This document shows positions 23,731 through 34,429 of a DNA stretch of 64,000 bases, piece after piece. The stretch comes from Alopecurus myosuroides (Eukaryota > Streptophyta > Magnoliopsida > Poales > Poaceae), in the NCBI GenBank assembly GCA_028641055.1, contig CM054058.1, forward strand, positions 240,732,187 through 240,796,186, given 5' to 3'. The notes under the pieces are model-generated. The model did no database searches. It had not been told where the DNA came from and saw nothing but the letters and a program-made list of their open reading frames with translations. Position 1 is the stretch's first letter. Every line of letters starts with the position of its first letter. The translations under genes were made by a program, and so were the position numbers.

Positions 23731-25672
23731 ATGAGCAAGACTCGTGATAGAAAAGTCTCTATATTAGCATGCACTACAAGGAGAGGTACAACTCTGAACA
23801 CCTCTGTTGCTCTTGATTCACCGTCTGTTATGAGTAAGCTTCTTATTCCACCACATGCTACACATATTGTTACTTCTGCCGAGTCTGAAAATGTTTCTAA
23901 TACTTTTGATGATGTTTCTACTGTGCTTGATGATACTGGTTCTCTAGGTCCTTTCCTAGATGCTACTATTGCTAAATCCAAACAAATTGAAAATGCGGAA
24001 ACTTCTGTTGAAAATGCTAGTACACCTGTTAATTCACCTGAGCCTCTTGATGAAACCTATATTGAACTTAATGATGATTTTATTGAAGAAGCACGTGCTA
24101 CTACTGGTGCAAGTGCTCTTAAGAGTCTTCTTGCAAGACATGTTGTGAAATATAAATCTTCTCTTGATGCTAAGTTTGCCACATCTCCCATACACATTAG
24201 AGACAAGGATTATGATTTCTCTTTAGATTTATCTTATATATCTATTATTGAGAAGGAACCTTTTTGTGGAACTGAAAGTAAAAGTGCTATGGAACACATG
24301 AATGAGCTTTCATCTTTGAGTAGTTTATTTTCAGATGATACCAAACCGCGTACTTATTTTGTTACCAAGATCTTCCCTTTCTCATTGAAAGATGAAGCTA
24401 AAACTTGGTTTAACAATCTTTCACCTGGATCTATTACTAATCTTATGGATTTTGTTAATGCTTTCTTTCAAAAATATTTTCCTGCTAGTTCCCAACATGC
24501 TGTTGTGCAGGATATCTTTAACTTTGAACAAATTGAAGAAGAAAATTGCCTGAATCTTGGACAAGGTTTTGTTCTTTGATAAGAGCTAGCCCTGGATATC
24601 CATTACCTAAAAAATGAGCTCCTAGATATATTTTATAATGGACTAACTGTTGAATCTAGGACATACCTGGAAAGTTGTGCTGGTTGTGTTTTCAGGAAAA
24701 GAACTACTGAAGAAGCTGAGGAATTAATGGCTAAAATAGCCAAAAAATAATGATGATTGGAATATACATGAGCCTACACCTACACCAGAGCGAACGCCAA
24801 TACCAACACACAAGAAGAGAGGGATGATTGAATTAAATGATGAAGTGATGAAGGAAGCCAAGAAATCTCTTAAAGAGAGGGGTATTAAATCTGAAGATGT
24901 GAAGAATTTACCTCCTATAGAAGAATTATGTAGGCCTATTCCTCATCCATCAACAGTTGAGGTAGACTCTCTCTAATACTTTGATAATAGAGATATTCCT
25001 TAATTTAAACCACCTGATCAATGCTTAGATGAATTTGATAATTATGTTGTTAAGCAAGACAACTTTAATATGAGAGTGCAAAATCATCTTATGGAAAACT
25101 CTAGAGCTATTGATAATTTGCATGGTATTATTGAAAGAACTTCTAATGATGTTAACATGCTTGTTAAACATTTTAAAATGGTTCAAACTCAAACTGATCA
25201 ACTTACTAAGGTGCAAAAAGATATGCTAGCTAATTCTTCTAGAGATAAACATGTTTGTGAAATCATTACTAGAAGTGGTGTTTCTACTCGGGATCCCTTG
25301 TATCCTAAAGTACATCCTAAAAGAATTGAACAAGATTCTCAGAAACCTAAAAACAATAGTTCTCCTTCTAAGAAAAAGAAGAAGAGACATAAAAATGTTG
25401 TAGAATCTCCTGAACCTGCTAAAGATCCTAATAGTATATCTATTTCTGATGCTGAACCTGAAAGTGGTAATGATAAAAGTGATGCTTCTGATAAAGAAGA
25501 AACTGTGGCTAAACCTGAAAAGCAAACTAAAACTGTGAAGTATACTAGGATTTCATTGCTAATAAACATGGTAATGAAAGAGATCATTGGGTACAAAAAG
25601 CAATGTCTTTTCCTAATAAGAAACACAAATCAAAAGAAGAAGAACATTATAAATAGTTTTGTGAGTGGATGA
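23731..25672 (+). pseudogene. gypsy gag, interrupted
   Basis: The ATG at 23731 opens a 283-codon frame. It has a charged N-terminal part and a retrotrans_gag-like domain (FPFSLKDEAKTWFNNLSPGS, then FFQKYFPAS) near residues 190-270. A stop near 24577 breaks the frame, and gag-like sequence continues in other frames (NGLTVESRTYLESCAG near 24640) with further stops near 24750, 24975 and 25002. From 25070 a 200-codon lysine/serine-rich tail is open. There is no CCHC knuckle. The capsid-forming product would be truncated. Confidence 0.8.
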
Positions 25673-26322
25673 AACCTCTGTTTTTGCAAATCCCTTTTAC
25701 TGATGCTATTAAACTGCCTCTGTATTTTAAATATATAAATATATTGTCCCTAACAAAAGGAAAATTCCTAATGAGGAAATTTCCACTATGCTTGCTAATT
25801 ACTCTTTCAATGGCAAGGTTCCAAAGAAGCTTGGAGATCCTGGTATTCCCACTATCCATTGTTCTATTAAAAAAAATTACGTTAGAACTGCTTTATGTTA
25901 CTTGGGAGTCGGAGTTAGTGTTGTGCCTTTCTTTCTTTATAAGAGAGTCTCTCTTGAAAAATTGATACACACTGATATTATCTTTGCAAATGGCTGATAA
26001 GTCTACTGCTATTCATGTTGGTATATGTGAGAATGTTCCTATTCAGGTTGCTACTAATTGTTTGATATTAACTGACTTTGTTGTGTTGGAAATGCCTGAA
26101 GATGATAATATGTCTATTATTCTTGGGAGACCTTTTCTTAACACTGCAGGGGATGTTATTTATTGCATCAAAGGAAAAGTAACTTTTAATGTTAATGATA
26201 AAGAGCATACTGTTTATTTTCCCAAGAAGATTGATAAACGATATGGTTTAAATTCAATTAAAAATATTGAGACCATCAAGATTGGAGAATTTTATTGTCC
26301 CATTCTAGAACCACCAAGATAA
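25669..26322 (+). pseudogene. gypsy aspartic protease region, active site lost
   Basis: Frames around 25700-26322 together give the protease-like segment of this group: NYSFNGKVPKKLGDPG, then CYLGVGVSVVPF where the family has D-L-G-A-x-V-S, then IILGRPFLNTAG. The catalytic Asp is replaced by Tyr and the following Ala by Val. At least one frame change before 25790 and a stop at 25995-25997 add to the damage. The last frame ends normally at 26322. Confidence 0.75.
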
Positions 26323-28840
26323 TATGAAATTATTATGATTGGGACTATTTCTATAAAGTTTGAGCTAACATAATTATTTAGTGATTAGCAATGTTTTGCT
26401 TCATATGAAAATTGTTCTGGTAATTAGACTTGATCACCCTTGTTAACAAAATGATTTTTAATGAAGAGGGCAATGTTTTCACCTTCCCCATTATGTTTTC
26501 ATCATGTTTACTTATGTTATCACCTTGCTACTTTAATACAATCATGTTTTCCATCATCCATATTCATGTTTTCCTCATGTTTTCACCCTGATTATTGTGG
26601 TTATGCATGTTTTCACCACCCATATTTTTGTTGTCATCACTTCCACCTTTGTTTTCTAAGTTTTCTTTGAGTCAACGGGTTGTATACTTCTGTATAAACT
26701 CCATTTTATCTTAATTTTCATGTTTTATTTGTGCCAAGTAAAGTTTCTAGCGAAAGTTGGAGTTGATTTTGGATTTCTGCGCAGGAAACAGATTTCTGCT
26801 GTCCACCGTAAAAAATCGTATAATTCGCAAGAAGATCAAAATGACCTGAACTTTTTTGTGCTTATTCCTCATCTAATTAGGAAATTTTTTTGTTCTTTAC
26901 GTTGTTCAATCTGAGCAACTTAAGTGCCCCCAAAAAATTCGTCTTTACAGACTATTCTGATTTTGACAGATTCTGCCATTTTTCTTCCATTTGCTCTTTC
27001 ACTATGTCGAGTGGATTTTTTTGCTTCATGAAACATCAGTGTCTGTAGCTAATGTTTAAAAGTATCAATATCACTTGTTCCCTTGTAGAAACCATGAATT
27101 TTTGTTTGTGCACTAACCCTCTAATGTGAATTACTTTGAGTATGGTGTGAAGGAAGTTTTCAAGGGTCAAGAGAAGAGGGCTCATCCTTAGCACACTACA
27201 GGGGCGCCACCTCATGGTCCCTTTGGGATTGATCTCCACTTAGGACAAAAGCTTAAGCTTGGGGGGGTATACCGACATCACACTCATCTATATATCATGA
27301 TTCCGTGTGTTCTTTGTATATCCATGTTTTTATTTCTTTGGTTTGTTTTCGTTTTATTTCGCTTCTTTCGTTTCTCTTTGTTTTTATTGTTTTGTTCTTG
27401 CTTTCCAAAACACAAAAAGACCAAAAAAATGTTTCTGTTATTTCTCTTTAGTTTCTTTTGTTGGTTTGCTTTACCTTCTCGTTTCGATTTACTATTCAAA
27501 AATCCAAAAATATTTTGCTTTGTTTGCTTATTTATTTCTGTTCTTGTTTTAATTTGAAAATCCAAAAATATTTGTTGTTGTTCTTTGGTTTTGTAAAGTT
27601 TGTTGCAGAGTTCACCAGACTTCCGTGTCTCCATTGGAGCTTGATTATCATTCTATAGTATTCAATCCACAAGTGAAGAGCAGTAATAACGATTTACGAC
27701 AATCCAAGTTGTGGTGAGAGTCTGGTCTGAACTCTATTTGTTTTATATTTGTACATGTACTCATCCATGTGAACATGCTTAGTTCGTTCATGTAAGGTGT
27801 ATGTTATTTAATTAATGCTTAGTAGTTCGTTCTCTCACGTGTTTAGTTCCAATTTATTAATATAAAATAGCATGTCGTATGAATGTTTGCTTGCATTATT
27901 TTATTCATATAAGGGTACGACATTTTGGTATCTCCCTATGATTGTTTCGTTTGAATCGAGTTGGCACATGCTCATGCATGCTATGCCTGAAAACAAAAAT
28001 TCAATTGAGCCTCGATGATTTATTTTGCCTCGGAGTATTTGTATCATTTTTATGCTCCTGTTAATTTTGTTTTGTGCAAGCATGATTATGATAGTTGTTG
28101 CTCTCTTGATTGTTGCTCCCCGTCTATTGCTAGCCTTCACCTGTACTGAGTATGAGCTCTACTCGTGCATCCAACTCCCAAAAACCAAAGTTTTCCAAAT
28201 GTGTCCACCATACCTACCTATATATGTGCTATTTACCATTCGTTGGCATAAGTATACGCCTCTCTTAAAAATGTTTTCAGTACCTCTATTTAATAAAATA
28301 AAAAGCTCTAGCACATGAGTTAATCCCTTCTTCCCTCTGCGAAGGGCCTTTCTTTTATTTTTATGTTGAGTCTTCACCTTCTCGCTTTATGCACCTTCTT
28401 GAGAGCAGGGCTGTCATTCTTAGTGTAATGTGCTTGTCCCAAAACACGGTTGATTGTGATATATATTTGATGATTGTATCTCTGGTATCTTTATTTCTAG
28501 TCTTCATTTGAACTTCAGAGGTGCCCTAGAATTTATGTTTTGCTCCATTATTAAGGGAAAGAGAGTACACTTTATCGTACCCTATTATGAGCATTGCAAT
28601 CCTGCAGATTGATATACTTCATGTTGTTTATTATTGGTTTGTTGGAATCTCTTCATGGTTTGCATAACTGGTAGGTGACTTTTATCTTGCATGCATTTTA
28701 TTACGAATTGCCTCAGCACTTGATCATATAGTGAGTATATTTACATCATATGAAGCAAATGTGTTTGTAAAAGTCTTTTATCGCACTCAGTTGTCACTAA
28801 ATTGCTTGAGTAAAAGCAATAAGCTAAGCTTGGGGGTAGT
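26323..28840 (+). other. Non-coding internal region of the plus-strand gypsy element
   Basis: No pol motifs. It contains an imperfect array of TGTTTTCACC/ATCATGTTT-like units at about 26470-26650 and a T-rich stretch of GTTTT/ATTTC runs at 27310-27600. It ends in the purine-rich AAGCTTGGGGGTAGT before the 3' LTR. The segment near 26735-26850 (AAGTAAAGTTTCTAGCGAAA and on) is related, in inverted orientation, to about 36780-36900 of the minus-strand gypsy element. Confidence 0.7.
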
Positions 28841-30234
28841 TGATACGTCCACAATGTATCTCCTTTTCTGAACACTTTTCTTATTGTTTTCCTCTAAACT
28901 TGTGAGTTTTGGATACAACCGACACGGACTAATGATGTTTTCAGCAGAATTACCTTGGTGTCTCGTTTTTGTGCAGAAAAATCAACTTTCGGGAAATTGC
29001 CTAGAAAAGATCCCTTTGAGCTTAAAATGCCAGAAGACCCCGGGAGCCCGAAGGAGTCCCAGAGAGGGGCCAGGAGGGGGCCACACCACCCCCTGGAGCC
29101 CCGTGGCCGCGCCGCCTAGTGGTGTGGGCCACCCACGCACCCCCTCGGGCTTCCCTTTCGACTACTTATGCCCCGTAACCTAAAAACCGAGGGGATTCGT
29201 CATATTCCACAGAATCACAATAGAGCGCCGCTGCCACCTCGAAACTCAATTCGGGGATCAGAAGTTCCTGTTCTGGCGCCCTGCCGGGACGGGGATTCGA
29301 AGGAGATCATTCCCATCGACACCGCCACCTCTTCTCCATCAACCATCCATGATTCCCCCGTCCATGTGTGAGTAAACACCGCTGTAGGCTGAGAGAGATG
29401 GAAGGGATTGGATGAGATTGATCATGTAATAATGCCAGATTGTTAGGGCATAGAGCCTAGTATCCATTGTTAGTGTTTTCTACCATTGTTGCAACTTGTT
29501 ATGCTTAATGCTTGTCACTAGGGCCTGAGTGCGATGATCTCAGATCTGAACATGTTATTGTTTCATGAGTATAATTATGTTCCTTGATCATATCTGAAAC
29601 TTGTTTACACATGTCATTGTCCGGAACACGAGGCCCCAAAGTGACAGAAATTGGGACAACCAGAGGGGATGGTTGTGATGTGAGGATCACGGGTGTTCAC
29701 GGAGTGTTAATGCTTTGCTCCGGTGCTTTATTAAAAGGAGCACCTTAATTACAAGTAGTTTCCCTAGAGGCCCCGCTGCCACGGGATGGTAGAACAAAAG
29801 ATATTGTGCAAGTTTCTCATTGCGAGCACGTACGACTATATTGGAACACATGCCTATGGTTTGCCTAGAAGTTGGATGCTTTATTATTATTATTATTATT
29901 TGCAATGCCCATGTTAGATTATTACATGACCTATGTTATCCATGCAACGCCCGTCCATCCATTCCCTCTATGCCTACGGTACTTCCCATCCTGTTGTTTT
30001 CCGCGATTGCTACTGTTGTTACTATTCTACTACTGACGTTATTTTATTTCTACTACTGCTATAAAAATGTTACCACTGATAAATTGTTGCGAGCAAGTCT
30101 ACTTTCAGGTGCAGCTGAATTGACAACTCAGTTGTTAAGACTTATAAATATTGGCTCCCCTTGTGTCGAATCAATAAATTTGGGTTTTACTTCCCTCGAA
30201 GACTGTTGCGATCCCCTACACTTGGGATTCATCA
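28841..30234 (+). repeat. 3' LTR of the plus-strand gypsy element
   Basis: 1,394 bp, starting TGATACGTCC and ending GGGATTCATCA, followed by the target duplication CATAT. It pairs with the 5' copy at 22252-23642. Confidence 0.9.
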
Positions 30235-30986
30235 CATATGCATGAAGATAACATGATAGATTGATAATCAGAAGACATAACCTTCAATATTCATCGGATC
30301 CCAGCAAACACAACATGTAGCATTGCATAAAGATGATCTTGATCATGTAGGGCAGCTCACGAGATCTAAACATGGGGCACAAAGTGGAGAAGACAACCAT
30401 CTAGCTACTGCTATGGACCCGTAGTCCAGGGATGAACTACTCACGCATCACTTCAGAGCACGCATAATGGTGTAGACCCCTCCGATGATGAATTCCCCTC
30501 CCAGCAGGGTGCCGGGAAGAGCTCGAGAACCCTCCCGATCTCGGGATGACGATGACAGCGACCTCGGGTGTTTACTGGGACGAAGTGGTATATTTTTAGG
30601 GTTGATGTATCGGGGGAATAAATAGGTGAAAGGGCGATGGAGGTGGATGCCCAAGGGGCCCACACCACCCCTAGGCGTGGCCAAGGGGCGCGCCTCCCTA
30701 TGGTGTGGCCCCCATGTGGCCCCCCTCCGGGCATCTTCGGGACTCCGTGGAACCTTCGGGAATTCTAAGACTTTCGGGCTTCTAATTTACCAATTCCGAG
30801 AATATTTCTAGAACAACTTTTCTGAAACTAAAAACAGCAGAAAACATAACTGGCTCTGTGGCATCTTGTCAATAGGTTAGTCCCGTAAATCGATAAAAAT
30901 GACATAAAGTGTATAGCAAACATGTAGAAAATAACATGAAAACAACATGGAACATCAGAAATTAAGGATACGTTTATGACGTATCA

Positions 30987-31371
30987 CCTGTCGAGGTTGG
31001 CAATGGAGGAGATAGGGAGGGGGTGCAGGAGACAAGCGAGGTGGGGTCTGTGGTAGGGATTTGAGGGAGACATGAGAGGCTCCTGGGGCGAACGACTCAG
31101 ACGACGGCTACCTGTCCATATCGGATTGGATGCTGCCGGCAGGCGGGCTGTTGGCTCTCCTGTGGATTTTCCCATTTTTAGGTGGTTGGTGAGGTGGCGG
31201 GAGATATAGGAAGACAAGGAGATACCTGCAAATGAGTAACGAAAAGGAGGGTGTCTTTTTGTAAATTTGACATATGTTGCTTCTTGTTTGTTAGATATAA
31301 ATAAAACGATCGTGGATAAAAGATGGCAGGCACACCATCATCACTACCTACGGTTTTTATAGGAGTACATA
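30987..31371 (-). repeat. Right arm of the inverted duplication, outer part
   Basis: Inverted counterpart of about 18527-18875. It carries the complements of TTTGCAGGTAT, AAAAGACACCC and TACTCCTATAAAAACC in the expected order. The minus strand reads NKKQHMSNLQKDTLLFVTHL where the left arm reads NKKQRMTNLRKDTLPFVTHL, followed in both by a donor-like GCAGGTA. Similarity stops near 31371, which fixes the outer border. Confidence 0.8.
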
Positions 31372-32211
31372 GAATGCAAATATGGTTATTCATATAATCT
31401 GATATACCAGACTGCATAACGTAAGATAAAAACACCGGACCAGCTCTCTTTGGCAGTAATAGTTATTTGAATGTGAACACCCCTAAAAATATTCGCTTGT
31501 ATTTTCTATGAACCACAATTCTAAAATCTAAATATAAGACCTGCTAAGAAAATTGGCATACATGCTATATCGAAAAAAATCTATGCCATGTGGCCTAACT
31601 AACGCTTCAAACAGACTTCAACAGAATGTACTTTAAAATTATGTGCAGGAGAAAATATGTAGATGCTTTCAACCTTATGTTCAAGAGAAAATATGGCCGA
31701 CTCACTTAATTTTAAGGTCATTTTTTCCTGATGGGATATTTAGATGCTTTCAACCTTATATTCCAAATTTGAATAGATTCTATGTTGCATGGCAAAATGT
31801 TCCAAGTTGACGAAACCACACAGGATTCAGTATGAGTTACATCAGGTTGCCGACCACATGAAGCTATTATTTCACATATAAAACAAACACAAATGGTGAA
31901 CTCCATCAACGGCAGAATTTTTCAGTAAGCCTTCTGCTTGCAAGATCGCAAGGATCAAGAGATTAACTGTAGCAATTGTTTCAGTTAAATATGGTTTGTA
32001 TCAGAGGGAGTATTAAAAATCTATAGAAATTTATACAAAGCTAGCTCACTTTTCTCGTCAATATTTTCAGTAACCCTTCTTCTTGAAAGATCGCACAGGA
32101 TTCAGTATGAGCTGTATAATTTTTTTGCAATAAACCTTATGCTTGCAAGATCGCACAGGATTTAGTATGAGTCCATACAAAGCTAGATCACTTTTATCGT
32201 CAATCTTTTAG
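31372..32211. other. AT-rich DNA with dispersed short repeats
   Basis: No gene. GCTTGCAAGATCGCA/AGATCGCACAGGATT occurs near 31935, 32090 and 32150, and CAAAGCTAG-TCACTTTT-TCGTCAAT occurs near 32036 and 32175. These are diverged tandem units of roughly 100-140 bp. Their origin is unknown. Confidence 0.6.
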
Positions 32212-32803
32212 GATTGCAGACAACTTTAACTGTAAGTTGTCCTTGTTCCCGGTTGTATATCTTGTGGTTTTCCTTGGTGATTCCAGAATCATGTTGAGGG
32301 ACCTTGAGTCTCTGATGGGACGGGTTAAAATGAAGGCTGAGCCATGGCGCGGTAGGTTCACCTCTAAGGCGAGAAAATCGGTGATTATTGACTCTTGCCT
32401 CTCTAGCATTCGCATGTATATGATGGGACTCTACCTTCTCCTAGAGGGGTCCCATAAGGCGTTTGATATGGAACTCTCTCGCTTCTTCTTGTCCGCATCC
32501 AATGGCCAGAAGAAATACCACATAGTCAAATGGGTGCATGTTTGCGCCCCCATAGACTTTGGGGGCATAAAGATTTTAGCCTCCCGTAAGATGAACACCG
32601 CTCTCATGCTTCATTGGGTTTGGCGTATCCTATAGAACGATGTAGGTCTATGGCTTTATATTATCAAAGAGAAATACCTTAGAGGTTGTCCTCTGTTGTC
32701 CTGTGATCGCTAGGAGTGCTCCCAATTTTGGAGATCCATCCAATCCATCAAGCATGAGATCCGGAAGGGGGCGCGGTTTATTGTTGGGAATGGTGAACGG
32801 ATA
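32212..32803 (+). pseudogene. LINE fragment: C-terminal part of reverse transcriptase
   Basis: The frame reads IADNFNC near 32213, then DSRIMLRDLE, KAEPWRGRFTSKARKSVIID, SLSS-like and MMGLYLL segments, YHIVKWVHVCAPIDFGGIKI and MNTALMLHWVWRIL. This order is typical of the thumb and connection region after the RT core in plant L1 elements. Stops occur at 32633 and near 32711. No catalytic RT motif and no 5' or 3' LINE end are present; the 3' side is cut by the copia LTR near 32803. It belongs to a different LINE lineage from the one at 8340-15882. Confidence 0.8.
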
Positions 32804-32841
32804 GTACGGCCACCTAGAGGGGGGTGAATAGGTGCTACGAC

Positions 32842-34429
32842 TGATGGTGAAGGAGTTGCACTTTTTGGAAAACCCCAAGAGGAAGGTATGAAGAGCACAG
32901 CAGCAAGTTTCCCTCAGAAAGAAACCAAGGTTGAATCGACCAGTAGGAGAAAGAAATCACTTCTGAAGGTTGAAGACAGATGATGTTGGCAGGGCGCACT
33001 ACCGGTTCAGCAGCAACGTGGAATCTACACAACACAATCAAGTTACTTTGCCCCAACAAAGCAGTAAGGTTGTCAATCTCATCGGTTTTGCTGAAACTAA
33101 GGATTAGACGTATAGTGTGAAAAATAGTACTTGTTTGCAGTAAATGAAAGAGAACAATAATTGCAGTAGTAAAACAGCGGTTGCATAGGTCGTATTATCA
33201 GTGTAAAGAAATGGACCGGGGTCCACAGTTCACTACTGGTGTCTCTCCAAAACAAATAGATAACATGCTGGGTATACAAATTATAGCTAGTCAATTTCAG
33301 ATACAAAGGTTACACCGTAGTGCATATGCATGACATGATGATTACTATGTGATTCATGTGGGCATTACAACAAGATTCATAGACCGTTATCCAAATGCAT
33401 CTATGACTAATAATCCACCCTCGGAGCGTAATCCAATCAAACCTCGAGTATTAAGCTGCAAGCAACAGATAATTTCATTAAGAAAAGTGTGTAATGTAAA
33501 CAATGTAAACGTCGTTGTTTTCTCCCTAATGGCAACAACACATTCCCCACCCGTTATGTTTCTGTCACTCGAGCGTGAGTGAAAGGGAAGCATGAACCCA
33601 CTATCGAGCATAAATACTCCCTCTTGGAGTTACAAGCATGTACTTGGCCAGAGCATCTACTAGTAACGGAGAGCATGCAAGATCATAAATAACATAAACA
33701 TGAATAACATGATAGATTGATAATCATTTGACATAGCATTCAATATTCATTGGATCCCAGCAAATGCAACATGTAGCATTACAATAGATGATCTTGATCA
33801 TGTTAGGAAGCTCACAAGATCTAAACATGAGGCATAAATAGGAGACAACAACCATCTAGGTACTGCTATGGACCCGTAGTCCAAGGATGAACTACTCACG
33901 CATCACTCCGGAGGCAGGCATGGTGATAAAGAGCCCTCCGGTGATGATTCACCTTCCCGACAGGGTGCCGGGGAGAGCTTCAGAACCCTCCCGAACTAGG
34001 GTTGAGAATGACGGTCGCTACGGAACTTTTGGTGGAAAAAGGCTCTGGTATTTAGGGTTAACCTGTGGAGGAGCTTAAATAGGCGAGAGTGCAACGTTGG
34101 TGGGTGACCAGGGGCCACACCACCTGGTGGGGCGCCGCCCTATGGTGTGGGCCCTCCAGGGGCCCCCTCCGGGTAGGCCCCGGACTCCGTGTACGTGACA
34201 ACTTTCTAAGACCCTGGGATTTTGTTTCGTCCAATTACGAGAATATTTTGAGAACAACTTTTCTGAAACCAAAAATAGCAGAAAACAGGAACTGGCTCTA
34301 TGGCATCTTGTCAATAGGTTAGTCCCAGGAAATCCATAAAAATGACATAAAGTGTATAGGAAACATGTAGCATATGGCATGAAAACAACATGGAACATCA
34401 GAAATTGTAGATACGTTTGAGACGTATCA
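32842..34429 (-). repeat. 3' LTR of the minus-strand gypsy element
   Basis: 1,588 bp; on the minus strand it starts TGATACGTCTCAAACG and ends CCTTCACCATCA. It pairs with the 5' LTR at 39340-42313 once the insertion there is removed. Confidence 0.9.

Larger units (their letters stand above)
22252..30234 (+). mobile_element. Complete gag-pro Ty3/gypsy element without pol (non-autonomous)
   Basis: About 8 kb, with LTRs 22252-23642 and 28841-30234, a 5-bp target duplication CATAT (22247-22251, 30235-30239), a tRNA-Asp type primer site, and a purine-rich stretch just before the 3' LTR. The internal region encodes a gag-like and a protease-like product, both broken. No reverse transcriptase, RNase H or integrase motif is visible in the remaining 2.5 kb. 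It resembles the Athila-like gag-pro elements abundant in Triticeae and would need enzymes from another element to move. Confidence 0.88.
21398..30986 (-). mobile_element. Solo LTR (gypsy), split by a complete gypsy element
   Basis: The LTR parts are 21398-22251 and 30240-30986, about 1.6 kb in all, and match the LTRs of the gypsy element at 32842-42313. The ends are TGATGCG on the left and GACGTATCA on the right. The flanking target duplication CCTGT is present at 21393-21397 and 30987-30991. There is no internal region, so recombination between the two LTRs of an older insertion removed it. The gypsy element at 22252-30234 later inserted into it. Confidence 0.88.

Noticed and set aside
27284..27634. 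Lys/Asn-rich minus frame and Phe-rich plus frames
   Set aside because: Generated by T-rich low-complexity sequence in the gypsy internal region.
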